In this document: piece by piece, positions 44,856-56,109 of the stretch
Numbering within the stretch: position 1 is the first letter of the stretch
Layout of the letters: each line of letters opens with the position of its first letter
NCBI RefSeq assembly: GCF_014649815.1
Contig: NZ_BMTT01000011.1
Location: 1-64,000 of the forward strand
Source of the DNA: Streptomyces mutabilis
GTDB lineage: Bacteria > Actinomycetota > Actinomycetes > Streptomycetales > Streptomycetaceae
Length of the DNA stretch: 64,000 nucleotides
Reading direction: 5' to 3'
The notes under the pieces: model-generated
What the model was told of the DNA's origin: nothing
The model's input: only the letters and a program-made list of their open reading frames with translations
Database searches by the model: none
Program-made: the position numbers and the translations under genes

Positions 44856-47368
44856 CTAACTACGCAGCACCGCTCCGACCCGCTCGCCCGCGAGGGCGAC
44901 CGCCGCGTCGCGGGCGGCCGACGCCTCGTCGACCGTCAGCGTCCGGTCCCCCGCCCGGAAGCGCAGCGCGTACGCCAGGGACTTGCGCCCCTCACCCAGC
45001 TGCTCCGCGTTGCCGTAGACGTCGAACAGCCGGATGGACTCCAGCAGTTCGCCGGCGCCCTCGCGCAGCGCGGCCTCGACCTCACTGGCCGGGACGAACT
45101 CGTCGACCACCAGGGCGACGTCCTGCGTCGCGACCGGGAAGGTGGAGATGCCCGGCGCCTGCGGGGTGTCGTCGCCGACCCCCGCCACCGCGTCGAGGTC
45201 CAGCTCCATCGCACAGGTGCGCGCGGGCAGGCCGAGCGTCTTCACGACGCGCGGGTGCAGCTCACCGGCGTGTCCGACGACGCGGTCCTCGCCGTCCACG
45301 GTGACGAACAGCTCGGCGCAGCGGCCCGGGTGCCACGGCCCGTACTGACCCTTGCGAACACCCAGTTCGGCGGCGGCCTCGCGGGCGACGGTGCGGGCGG
45401 ACTCGACCGCGTCGGCCCAGTCGGCCGGACGGCCCTTGCCCCACCAGCCGGACTGCTCACGGGCGCCGGCCAGGACGACGGCGACGTGCCGCGGCTGGTC
45501 GGGCAGCGCGGCGTCCAGCGCGACGAGGTCGTCCTCGCTGGGGCGCCGGTCGACAGGCAGGTTCGCGGCGACGCGCTGCTCGTCGCGCGGGTGGAAGACC
45601 AGGCCTGTCTCGTAGAGGGCCAGGTCGTGCGAGCCCCGGCCGTCGTTGCGGCGCAGCGCGCCGAGCAGGCCCGGCAACAGCGAGGTCCGCAGCGCGGGCT
45701 CCTCGTCGCTCAGCGGGTTGACCAGCTTGACGACGCGGCGCGCCGGGTCGTCGGCGTCCAGCCCGAGCTGGTCGAAGACCTGCTCGCTGACGAACGGGTA
45801 GTTCAGCGCCTCGACGTAACCGGCACCGGCCAGGGCACGCCCGACGCGGCGGTGCAGGCGCTGGCGGGCGGTCAGGCCCCGGCCCGCCGGGGGCCTGGGC
45901 AGCGTGGAGGGCAGGTTCTCGTAGCCCTCCAGGCGGATGACCTCTTCGGCGAGGTCGTTGGGGTCGGTGAGGTCGGGCCGCCAGGACGGGACGGTGACGA
46001 TCAGCTCGTCCTGCCCGTACACGTCACAGCCGACCTCCTGGAGGCGGCGTACGACGGTCTCGCGGCCGTACTCCACGCCCGCGACCTTGTCCGGGTGGTC
46101 GGCCGGGACGCTGACGGTGTGCGGCACGGGCGGGGCGCTGATCTCGGTGACCCCGGCCTCGGCGGTGCCGCCCGCGAGCAGCACCAGCAGGTCGACGGTG
46201 CGCTGCGCGGCAGCGGCGGCGGCCTGCGGGTCGACACCCCGCTCGAAGCGCCGGGACGCCTCGGAGGACAGCTTGTGCCGGCGGGCCGTGCGCGCGACGG
46301 ACACCTGGTCGAAGTGGGCGGCCTCGATGACCACGTCACTCGTCGCGTTCTCGGCGTCGCTGTGGTCGGCGATCTCCGTGTTGGCGCCGCCCATGACACC
46401 GGCGAGACCGATGGGCCCGCGGTCGTCGGTGATGACCAGGTCCTCGGCGTGCAGCTTCCGCTCGACGCCGTCGAGGGTGACGATCTTCTCGCCCTCCTCG
46501 GCCCGGCGCACGCCGATCGTGCCCCGGACCAAGGAGCGGTCGTAGGCGTGCAGGGGCTGGCCCAGCTCCATCATCACGTAGTTCGTGACGTCGACGGCGA
46601 GGGAGATCGGGCGCATGCCGACCTTCTGGAGCCGGCGCTGGAGCCAGATCGGGGAGCGCGCCTCGGCGTTGAGGCCGGTCACCGTGCGGGCGGTGAAGCG
46701 GTCGCAGCCGCTCGGGTCGGCGATCTTCACCGGGTAGCCGTAGGCGTTCGGCGCGGGCACGTCCAGCAGGGCCGGGTCGCGCAGCGGCAGGCCGTAGGCG
46801 ATGGCGGTCTCACGGGCGACGCCGCGGATGGACAGGCAGTCGCCGCGGTTGGCGGTTACGGCGATGTCCAGGACCTCGTCGACCAGTTCCAGCAGCTCGA
46901 TGGCGTCCTTGCCGACCTCGGTCTCCGGCGGCAGCACGATGATGCCGTGGGTGCCGTCGTCGCCCATGCCCAGCTCGTCGCTGGAGCAGATCATGCCGTG
47001 GGACGTCTTGCCGTAGGTCTTGCGGGCGCTGATCGAGAAGCCGCCGGGCAGGGTGGCGCCGGGCAGGACCACGACGACCTTGTCGCCTACGGCGAAGTTG
47101 CGGGCGCCGCAGACGATCTCCTGGGGCTCACCGGTGCCGTTGGCCTGGCCGACGTCGACCGTGCAGAAGCGGATCGGCTTCTTGAAGCCCTCCAGCTCCT
47201 CGATGGTCAGCACCTGGCCGACGACGAGGGGGCCCTTGAGGTCGGCGCCGAGGTACTCGACGGTCTCGACCTCCAGTCCGGCCGAAATGAGCTTGGCCTG
47301 TACGTCACGGCCGGTCTCCGTCGCCGGCAGGTCGACGTACTCCCGCAGCCAAGAAAGCGGGATCCGCA

Positions 47369-47369
<1 letters not shown>
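44856..47369 (-). CDS. pheT: Phenylalanyl-tRNA synthetase beta subunit
   Basis: The 837-residue subunit pairs with PheS to charge tRNA-Phe. It has an N-terminal tRNA-binding EMAP-like domain (residues about 40-155, [20 protein letters not shown]), B3/B4 editing domain (about 215-390), B5 (about 410-480) and a C-terminal anticodon-binding FDX domain ([20 protein letters not shown]). Length is in the normal bacterial range. Its ATG shares one base with the pheS TGA stop, so synthesis of the two subunits is coupled. Confidence 0.98.
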
Positions 47370-49800
<2,431 letters not shown>

Positions 49801-49850
49801 CCCCGTACCCCACCTCTCAGCCGTGCGGGGGCCCTGAGCTGGTCACCCTA

Positions 49851-50708
49851 CTAGCTCTCGGTGACGGAGCGGCACCCTCCGGCGGCGCGCTGTGCACGCG
49901 CCGACGCGTAGAGACATACGGCGGCGGCGGTGGCGAGGTTCAGGCTCTCGGCCTTGCCGTGGATCGGGACGCGCAGGACGGCGTCGGCGAGGGCGCGGGT
50001 CCCCTCCGGGAGCCCCCAGGCCTCGTTGCCGAAGACCCAGGCCGTGGGTCCGCCCATGGTGCCCGCGTCCAGTTCGGCGTCGAGGTCGTGTTCGCCCGCC
50101 CCGTCGGCGGCGAGGACCCGCACCCCGGCGTCCCTGAGCCCCGCCACGGCCTGCTCGACGGGCACGCCGACGGCTACGGGCAGGTGGAACAGCGAGCCGA
50201 CGGAGGCGCGTACGGCCTTGGGGTTGTAGAGGTCGACGGAGGCGTCGGTGAGCACGACGGCCTCGGCGCCGGCGGCGTCGGCGCAGCGCAGCACGGTGCC
50301 GGCGTTGCCGGGGTCGCGGACGTGGGCGAGGACGGCGACGAGCTTGGGGCGGGCGGCGAGGATCTCGTCGAAGGGGGTGTCCAGGAACCGGCAGACCCCG
50401 ACGAGCCCCTGCGGCGTGACGGTGGTGGAGATGTCCTCGATCACCGCCTCGGCGGCGAGGTGGACCCGGGCTCCGGCGCCCCGGACGGCCCCGATGATGT
50501 CGGCGTAGCGCTCGGCGGCCTCGACGGTGGCGAACAGCTCGACCAGCGTCTTCCCGTACCCCGCGGCCTCCCGCACGGCCTGCGGCCCCTCGGCCAGGAA
50601 CAGCCGCTCCTTCCCCCGGAAGTTCCGCTTGGCCAGCCGCCGCGCGGCGAGGACACGGGGGGAACGGGGGGAGATCAGCTCGGGGGCGGCGGGCGCCATG
50701 TGTTCCAT
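49851..50708 (-). CDS. TrmH/SpoU-family RNA 2'-O-methyltransferase
   Basis: The 285-residue enzyme has an N-terminal substrate domain (RRLAKRNFRGKERLFLAEGP) and a SPOUT fold with HVRDPGNAGTVLRCADAAGA, VFGNEAWGLPEG and VPIHGKAESLNLATAAAVCL. It should ribose-methylate rRNA, and its place beside rplT supports a 23S target, though that is inference. I use ATG 50708 with GAAGG just upstream; an ATG three codons in is a close alternative. It is the second SPOUT enzyme in the window and differs clearly from that at 2977. Confidence 0.92.
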   Translation of the reverse strand: MEHMAPAAPELISPRSPRVLAARRLAKRNFRGKERLFLAEGPQAVREAAGYGKTLVELFATVEAAERYADIIGAVRGAGARVHLAAEAVIEDISTTVTPQGLVGVCRFLDTPFDEILAARPKLVAVLAHVRDPGNAGTVLRCADAAGAEAVVLTDASVDLYNPKAVRASVGSLFHLPVAVGVPVEQAVAGLRDAGVRVLAADGAGEHDLDAELDAGTMGGPTAWVFGNEAWGLPEGTRALADAVLRVPIHGKAESLNLATAAAVCLYASARAQRAAGGCRSVTES

Positions 50709-50767
50709 CACCTTCACAAATGTCTCGACGCGGGGTGCGACTGTCTCGCCGCGAGGGGCGACGCCCC

Positions 50768-50815
50768 AGGGGCGCGGGGAACTGCGCGACAAGCCACAAC
50801 GGACCCGCGGCACTC
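50768..50815. repeat. Dispersed intergenic repeat, copy C
   Basis: Same GCGCGGGGAACTGCGCGAC core as copies A and B, followed by AAGCCACAACGGACCCGC. It sits between the RNA methyltransferase start and the rplT terminator. Confidence 0.75.
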
Positions 50816-50840
50816 AACGGACCGAACGGCGGCAACCGAA

Positions 50841-50869
50841 GGACCCGCAGGCTCAAAGCCTGCGGGTCC
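50841..50869. terminator. Terminator of infC-rpmI-rplT
   Basis: GGACCCGCAGGCT at 50841-50853 pairs perfectly with 50857-50869 across a CAA loop. It lies 29 bases beyond the rplT stop on the minus strand, placed to end the ribosomal operon. Confidence 0.85.
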
Positions 50870-50897
50870 TTCGACGTCGGCTAGAGCCGGCGCAGCG

Positions 50898-51281
50898 TCA
50901 CGCCGCCTTCGGCGCGTTGACGTCGCTCGGCAGCGCCTTCCGCGCGACCTCGACCAGCGCGGCGAACGCGCCCGCGTCGTTGACGGCCAGCTCGGCCAGG
51001 ATCTTGCGGTCCACCTCGATGTTGGCGGCCTTCAGACCCTGGATGAAGCGGTTGTACGTGATGCCGTTGGCGCGGGCAGCGGCGTTGATGCGCTGGATCC
51101 ACAGCTGGCGGAAGTCACCCTTGCGCTTCTTGCGGTCGTTGTAGTTGTAGACCAGCGAGTGGGTGACCTGCTCCTTGGCCTTGCGGTACAGGCGCGAACG
51201 CTGACCGCGGTAGCCGGAGGCCTGCTCGAGGATCGCCCGGCGCTTCTTGTGGGCGTTGACTGCCCGCTTGACGCGTGCCAC
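50898..51281 (-). CDS. rplT: 50S ribosomal protein L20
   Basis: The 127-residue protein binds 23S rRNA early in 50S assembly. It begins [20 protein letters not shown] and shows the conserved [17 protein letters not shown] and [16 protein letters not shown] blocks. The GTG start has AAGGAG seven bases upstream. It is the last gene of infC-rpmI-rplT and is followed by a 13-bp terminator. L20 is a known autorepressor of this operon in other bacteria. Confidence 0.99.
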   Translation of the reverse strand: MARVKRAVNAHKKRRAILEQASGYRGQRSRLYRKAKEQVTHSLVYNYNDRKKRKGDFRQLWIQRINAAARANGITYNRFIQGLKAANIEVDRKILAELAVNDAGAFAALVEVARKALPSDVNAPKAA

Positions 51282-51377
51282 TTTTTACTCCTTGTAGCGG
51301 GGCCGCGGTTGTCCTCACGCGGCCCGGTATCGAATGGGTCCCGGTCCTGCCGTACGGCGCTCAGCGGCGCCCGTACG

Positions 51378-51572
51378 TCACTTGCCGAGAAGCTTCTTGA
51401 TCTTCGCGGCGTCGCCCGGGGCCATTTCGGCGTTGCCGGTGAGGCGACGCGTCACGCGGGACGACTTGTGCTCGAGCAGGTGGCGCTTGCCGGCGCGCTC
51501 ACGGAGCACCTTGCCGGAGCCGGTGATCTTGAAGCGCTTGCTGGCACCGCTGTGCGACTTGTTCTTCGGCAT
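51378..51572 (-). CDS. rpmI: 50S ribosomal protein L35
   Basis: The 64-residue protein has the L35 signature [20 protein letters not shown] followed by [16 protein letters not shown]. The ATG has GAGGAGAG upstream. It lies between infC (111 bases upstream) and rplT (96 bases downstream), the universal order. Confidence 0.99.
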   Translation of the reverse strand: MPKNKSHSGASKRFKITGSGKVLRERAGKRHLLEHKSSRVTRRLTGNAEMAPGDAAKIKKLLGK

Positions 51573-51683
51573 AGCGCCGTTCTCTCCTCGTCGGTGGCGC
51601 TCCGGTGCCCGGTCGTGAAACCGGGCACGGTGGAGCGTCGCTTGTATCGGTTACGTCCTGGGGACCTGGGGAGTCCCCCGGAG

Positions 51684-52337
51684 TCACGCCTCGGCGGGAG
51701 CCTCGGCCGGAGCCTCGGCGTCCACCTCGTCGGTCTCCGCGGCGTTCTGCGACTTGCCGGGGTTGGCCTTCGCGTCCGCCTTGCGGGCTTCCTGCGCCTG
51801 GCGAGCCTCGGCCATCGCCTCGGTCTTCTTCTTGTGCGGACCGAGGACCATGATCATGTTTCGGCCGTCCTGCTTCGGGTTCGACTCCACGAACCCCAGG
51901 TCGGCCACGTCCTCCGCGAGACGCTGCAGCAGTCGGTAGCCGAGCTCCGGCCGGGACTGCTCGCGACCACGGAACATGATCGTGATCTTGACCTTGTCGC
52001 CCTGCTTGAGGAACCGGACGACGTGACCCTTCTTGGTGTCATAGTCGTGCGGGTCGATCTTCGGCCGGAGCTTCATCTCCTTGATGACCGTGTGCGCCTG
52101 GTTCTTGCGCGCCTCACGGGCCTTCATGGCCGACTCGTACTTGAACTTCCCGTAGTCCATGAGCTTGCACACGGGCGGACGGGCGTTCGCCGCGACCTCG
52201 ACGAGATCGAGGTCGTACTCCTGCGCAAGCTCCAGGGCCTTGGCAAGCGGGACAATCCCGACCTGCTCGCCGCTGGGACCGACAAGTCGCACCTCGGGAA
52301 CGCGAATCCGGTCGTTGATGCGGGGCTCGGCGCTGAT
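51684..52337 (-). CDS. infC: Translation initiation factor IF-3 with ATC start codon
   Basis: The 217-residue factor prevents subunit re-association and checks initiator tRNA. The N domain ([19 protein letters not shown]) and C domain ([39 protein letters not shown]) are complete, with an acidic Ala/Glu tail of about 35 residues beyond E. coli IF-3. No ATG, GTG or TTG fits: GAGGAGG is followed by ATCC and then ATC at 52337. Non-canonical infC starts (AUU in E. coli) allow autoregulation because IF-3 rejects them. A hairpin with a T run lies about 90 bases upstream. Confidence 0.95.
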   Translation of the reverse strand: MSAEPRINDRIRVPEVRLVGPSGEQVGIVPLAKALELAQEYDLDLVEVAANARPPVCKLMDYGKFKYESAMKAREARKNQAHTVIKEMKLRPKIDPHDYDTKKGHVVRFLKQGDKVKITIMFRGREQSRPELGYRLLQRLAEDVADLGFVESNPKQDGRNMIMVLGPHKKKTEAMAEARQAQEARKADAKANPGKSQNAAETDEVDAEAPAEAPAEA

Positions 52338-52723
52338 GGATCCTCCTCGGTAGCACCACGCGACGGTCTGGCGGACAGCCGCGTAACGTCTGTGTTCGAT
52401 AGACCTAACCGCGCCGGTGCAACAAAAATGCCCCGGACGATCACAGGCGGGGCTCCTCATTACTACCGGAGCACCGCCGCGGTGTGATCGCGGGGCGCGA
52501 TTTCGGGCTGGTCGCCGCCGCCGGGGCGGGACCGCCTGACCGGTGACCCGCCATCCTGAGGATGGCCAGGTGGGAGTTCGGAGCCTCCACTTGTGGGCCG
52601 GGCCCGCTGCCGTGGGGGCGTGCGTGTCCGACCGGTCGTTACACAAGGTTAGCAGCTCGGCGGGGGAACGGCTAACCGAGACCGAGTGGGGCCGCCGGCC
52701 GTCCTGCGCCTATCGTGAGCGGC
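52338..52723. promoter_or_regulatory. infC leader and divergent promoter region
   Basis: About 385 bases. The infC side holds the attenuator-like hairpin at 52424-52453. TAACCT (52651-52646, minus) is a possible -10 that would give a long leader of roughly 300 bases. On the plus side TATCGT at 52711-52716 lies eight bases before the DUF1844 ATG. No coding gene is supported between. Confidence 0.5.
52424..52453 (-). terminator. Intrinsic terminator/attenuator in the infC leader
   Basis: On the minus strand GCCCCG (52453-52448) pairs with CGGGGC (52435-52430), followed by ATTTTTGTT (to about 52421). A T run this clean is rare in this GC-rich genome. It lies about 87 bases before the infC start, inside the presumed leader, so it can stop transcription before infC-rpmI-rplT. 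Confidence 0.65.
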
Positions 52724-53089
52724 ATGAGTGAGACCCCTGCCGAATCCTCGGCGAATCCCGACTTCGACGCCATGACCCGCGACATCGCCGAGGTGCCGGC
52801 GGTCGAGGTGATCGTGACGGTCGCCGTCAACCTGATGAGCGCCGCCGCCGTGAAGCTCGGACTGACCGAGGAGGGCGAGGCGCACAAGGACCTGGACGAG
52901 GCCCGCAAGCTGGTGCACGCGCTGGCCGGTCTGCTGGACGCGACCGCGACCGAGATCAGCTCGTTCCACGCGGCGCCGCTGCGCGACGGGCTGAAGTCGC
53001 TGCAGCTGGCCTTCCGCGAGGCGTCGCTGGTCCCGGACGAGCCGGGCCAGGGCCCGGGCGAGAAGTACACCGGCCCGGTCTACGGCTGA
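52724..53089 (+). CDS. DUF1844 protein
   Basis: The 121-residue protein fits DUF1844: DFDAMTRDIAEVPAVEVIVT, SAAAVKLGLTEEGEAHKDLD and EARKLVHALAGLLDATATEI. It is a small helical cytoplasmic protein with no known activity. ATG 52724 lacks a ribosome site, while TATCGT at 52711-52716 is at the right distance for a leaderless message; a GTG at 52715 is an alternative. It is divergent from infC and converges with the SseB gene. Confidence 0.9.
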   Translation: MSETPAESSANPDFDAMTRDIAEVPAVEVIVTVAVNLMSAAAVKLGLTEEGEAHKDLDEARKLVHALAGLLDATATEISSFHAAPLRDGLKSLQLAFREASLVPDEPGQGPGEKYTGPVYG

Positions 53090-53110
53090 ACGGCTCCGGC
53101 CGACCCGGAG

Positions 53111-53842
53111 CTACCCCCGTACGTACAGGGGATCGCCCGGCGGCGTCGCCCCGGCCGGCAGCAGTGCCAGGTCGAGGCCGCGCACCAGGCGGGCCCTCAG
53201 TGTCTCGTCGGCTGCCAGCCGCTCGGCGACGGCACGGGCGGCCCGCGCCGGCTCGGCACCGGGGTCCAGGAGCAGCGCGAGGATGCCGTCTGCCCGGCCC
53301 GGACCGAGGTGCGCCCGCAGCACGGCGGGCTCGGCGGCCAGGGCGACGCGCACGGCCTCGGCGACGGCCGGGTCGGCGAGCGGGTCGGTCGTCGTACGGC
53401 CCTCCGCCAACGCCAGCAGCACCCGCCCGGTCAGCTCGAAGGGCACCGGTCCGGCGAGGTCGAGGACGACCGTGTCCGCCTTCTCGTGCGCGGCGGCCTG
53501 GAGCGCCTGGTGCACGGGGACGGCGACGGGACGGGCCTTCGGGTCCCAGCGGGCGAGCGAATCGGTGGACGTGAAGGCGGGCAGCGCGGTCCGGCCACCG
53601 GCCTTCAGCGTCGGTACGGCCATGTCGCTGGTCTTCTCGCGGCGCAGCCCGTTCTCGTCCTCCTCCACCTCGCCCAGGACGGCGACCACGGGCACGAGCA
53701 GGCGAGCGCCCTTGAGCGCCTCCAGCACGGGTGCCAGGGCGGTGCGGTCCTCGGCCCACGCGGCGAGCGCCGTGCTCAGCCGGGGGTCGGCGGAGCCGTC
53801 GTCGTCGGAGAAGGCGGAGTCGGGGATGTTCTTGTTCGCCAC
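53111..53842 (-). CDS. SseB family protein
   Basis: The 243-residue protein has an SseB N-terminal domain (residues about 20-135): WAEDRTALAPVLEALKGARL, LVPVVAVLGEVEEDENGLRR and LPAFTSTDSLARWDPKARPV. The C-terminal half is Ala-rich and helical (ALAAEPAVLRAHLGPGRADG). SseB was named for serine sensitivity in E. coli, but the molecular role is unclear. The GTG at 53842 has AGGGA upstream. It stands alone between a convergent and a divergent gene. Confidence 0.88.
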   Translation of the reverse strand: MANKNIPDSAFSDDDGSADPRLSTALAAWAEDRTALAPVLEALKGARLLVPVVAVLGEVEEDENGLRREKTSDMAVPTLKAGGRTALPAFTSTDSLARWDPKARPVAVPVHQALQAAAHEKADTVVLDLAGPVPFELTGRVLLALAEGRTTTDPLADPAVAEAVRVALAAEPAVLRAHLGPGRADGILALLLDPGAEPARAARAVAERLAADETLRARLVRGLDLALLPAGATPPGDPLYVRG

Positions 53843-53959
53843 GGTCCCTGAGCCTATCGGGGAGCGAAGGACACTCCTCACGGGCCTCTGAGGGATCTCT
53901 GACCGACTATTCACGTCCGTCCCGAGGACCGCACAGCCAACGCCCGAAGCATCGCGGGC

Positions 53960-54946
53960 ATGTCCTCTTACAGAACCCGGCGTGCCCGACGTGACCGACC
54001 TGCCGGGCGGCGGCGCGCGCGGGTGTGTGCCGCCCTGGTCGCGTGCGTCGTCGTGGGCGGTACGGCCGCCGGGGCCGTGTACCGGCAGGGGCACGCACGC
54101 CCCGGTGCCGGCGGCGCCGTATCGTCGTCGGCCTCGGCGCGCGCGGAGGGGGAGGCATCGGTGGAGACGGTCGAGCCGGTCGTGGACCGCGACGCGGTGC
54201 TGGCCGCCGCCATGGCGTCGGTGACCGTGCCGGACGGCGCCGAGGTTTCGGTGGCGGTGCTCGACCCGGCGTCCGGCGAGGGCGCCTCGTACGGCAGGGG
54301 GGTCTTCGACACGGCGAGCATCGTCAAGGTCGACATCCTGGCGGCGCTGCTGCTGCGGGCCGAGGACGCGGGCCGGACGCTGACCGCCACGGAGAAGTCG
54401 TACGCCGCCGCCATGATCGAGAAGAGCGACAACGACTCGACCTCGGCGCTGTGGCGGACGATCGGTGAGGCGGACGGACTGGACGCGGCGAACGAGCGCC
54501 TCGGACTCACGGGTACCGCGGGCGGCGACGGACCGCTGTGGGGGCTGACGCGGACCACGGCCGCCGACCAGGTCACGCTGCTGCGGCAGGTGTTCGTGGC
54601 GGACGGTTCGGAGCTGGGCGAGGCCGCACGGGCGTATGTACGCGGGCTGATGGGGTCGGTCGTCGACGGTCAGCGGTGGGGTGTGTCGGCGGCGGCCGAC
54701 GGTGGCGCGGACGGTTCCGCGTGGTCGCTGAAGAACGGCTGGCTGCGGCGCAGCACCACGGGGCTGTGGGTGGTGAACAGCATCGGACGGGTCACGGCCG
54801 ACGGCCGGGACCGTCTGGTGGCGGTGGTGTCCCGGGGCAGCGCGACCCTGGCTGAGGGGATCGCGCTGACCGAGGCGGCGGCGCGGGCGGCGGTGTCGGT
54901 GTTCACGGAGGCCGGTGGGACCCGCGTCGGTCAGAAGTCGTCGTAG
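53960..54946 (+). CDS. Membrane-anchored class A beta-lactamase-like serine hydrolase
   Basis: The 328-residue protein has an Arg-rich N-terminus and one signal-anchor span (residues about 22-42, VCAALVACVVVGGTAAGAV). The hydrolase domain shows the penicillin-recognising triad: SIVK (SxxK, near residue 120), SDN (in EKSDNDS, near 155) and KNG (near 260). No lipobox is present. Whether it breaks beta-lactams or acts on peptidoglycan is unknown; the missing Glu-type omega loop was not found. Its last 16 bases overlap the end of the convergent mycosin gene. Confidence 0.85.
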   Translation: MSSYRTRRARRDRPAGRRRARVCAALVACVVVGGTAAGAVYRQGHARPGAGGAVSSSASARAEGEASVETVEPVVDRDAVLAAAMASVTVPDGAEVSVAVLDPASGEGASYGRGVFDTASIVKVDILAALLLRAEDAGRTLTATEKSYAAAMIEKSDNDSTSALWRTIGEADGLDAANERLGLTGTAGGDGPLWGLTRTTAADQVTLLRQVFVADGSELGEAARAYVRGLMGSVVDGQRWGVSAAADGGADGSAWSLKNGWLRRSTTGLWVVNSIGRVTADGRDRLVAVVSRGSATLAEGIALTEAAARAAVSVFTEAGGTRVGQKSS

Positions 54947-56109
54947 CGTTCGCGGCGGCCGCGCCACAGGACGACGGCCGCGACGATCATGACACCGCCC
55001 GCGCTGCCCGCGAGCGGGCCCGCCCAGGCCGAGGTGTCGTCGTCGGAGGCGGGGGCGTCCGGGCCCGGGCCGAAGTACTTCTCGCCGTACGCCGCCGACT
55101 TCAGGCCCTCCGGCTTCAGCCGTCCGGCCGCCTCGATGGCGGCGGCGGGGTCGACGAAGCCGTAACCGCGGGAGTCGTCGCGACCACCGGCGGGAGCGTT
55201 GCGGGCCGTGTCTTCCAGGAGGTCCTTGACCTGGGCGGGGGTGAGGTCCGGGTGGGCCGACTTCACCAGGGCGGCGGCGCCGGAGACGAAGGCGGAGGCG
55301 GCGCTGGTGCCCCAGCCCTCGTAGTAGCGGTGGTCGGGGTCGGCGATGATCACATCGACGCCGGGGGCGCTGACCGTGGCGTACCAGCGGCGGGTGGAGA
55401 AGGAGGCGCGGGTGCCGTAGCGGTCCACGGCGGTCGCGGCGATGACGCCCGGGTAGGCGGCCGGGTAGGAGATGTGGTCGCCTTTCTCGCCGCCGTTGCC
55501 GGCCGAGGCGACGACGACCACGCCCTTCCCCAGGGCGTACTGGATGGCCTCGTCCTCGGCGGGTTCGGGGTGGGCGGAGGCGGAGTCGTCGCCGAGGGAC
55601 AGATTGATGATGTCGGCGCCGTGGTCGGCGGCCCAGCGGATGCCCTCGGCCAGCGCGTTGCCGCGGGTCTTGCGCGCCCTGGTGCGGGAGGGGTCGCCGT
55701 CCTCCAGGATCACCCGAAGGGGAAGGATCTTCGCCTCCGGGGCGATGCCCATGACGCCCTCGGCGTTGCCCGGTCCGTGTCCGTGACCGGCGATGATCCC
55801 GGCCATGGCGGTGCCGTGCCGGGCCCAGGCGCGCTCACCCTCGCTGGCGCCGAAGCCGACCAGGTCCTTGCCGGTGAGGACGTTGCCGGCCAGGTCGGGG
55901 TGGTCGGCCTCGACGCCGGTGTCCAGGACGGCGACGGTGACGCCGGCGCCCTTGGTGGTCCTCCACGCCTCCTGGGTGTGCATGGCGTCCAGGGCCCACT
56001 GCTGGGCGCGGATGCCGTCGGCGTGCGCGGCCGGTGCCGGGACCAGGACGAGGGCGGCGGCGAGGAGGAGGCTCAGGGTTCCCGTCGTACGGGTCGCGTC
56101 GGTGTTCAC
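54931..56109 (-). CDS. mycP: Mycosin-like S8 serine protease (type VII secretion-associated)
   Basis: The 392-residue subtilase has a signal peptide (LSLLLAAALVLVPAPAAHA), Asp in VAVLDTGVEADHPDL, His in ARHGTAMAGIIAGH, the oxyanion Asn in VVASAGNGG and Ser in GWGTSAASAFVSGAAAL. A C-terminal membrane span (SAGGVMIVAAVVLW) anchors it outside. This is the mycosin plan. The GTG start overlaps the stop of the upstream gene as GTGA, with GGAG before it. No EccC, EccB or WXG100 gene is nearby, so the link to a secretion system is inferred. Confidence 0.9.
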   Translation of the reverse strand: MNTDATRTTGTLSLLLAAALVLVPAPAAHADGIRAQQWALDAMHTQEAWRTTKGAGVTVAVLDTGVEADHPDLAGNVLTGKDLVGFGASEGERAWARHGTAMAGIIAGHGHGPGNAEGVMGIAPEAKILPLRVILEDGDPSRTRARKTRGNALAEGIRWAADHGADIINLSLGDDSASAHPEPAEDEAIQYALGKGVVVVASAGNGGEKGDHISYPAAYPGVIAATAVDRYGTRASFSTRRWYATVSAPGVDVIIADPDHRYYEGWGTSAASAFVSGAAALVKSAHPDLTPAQVKDLLEDTARNAPAGGRDDSRGYGFVDPAAAIEAAGRLKPEGLKSAAYGEKYFGPGPDAPASDDDTSAWAGPLAGSAGGVMIVAAVVLWRGRRERYDDF

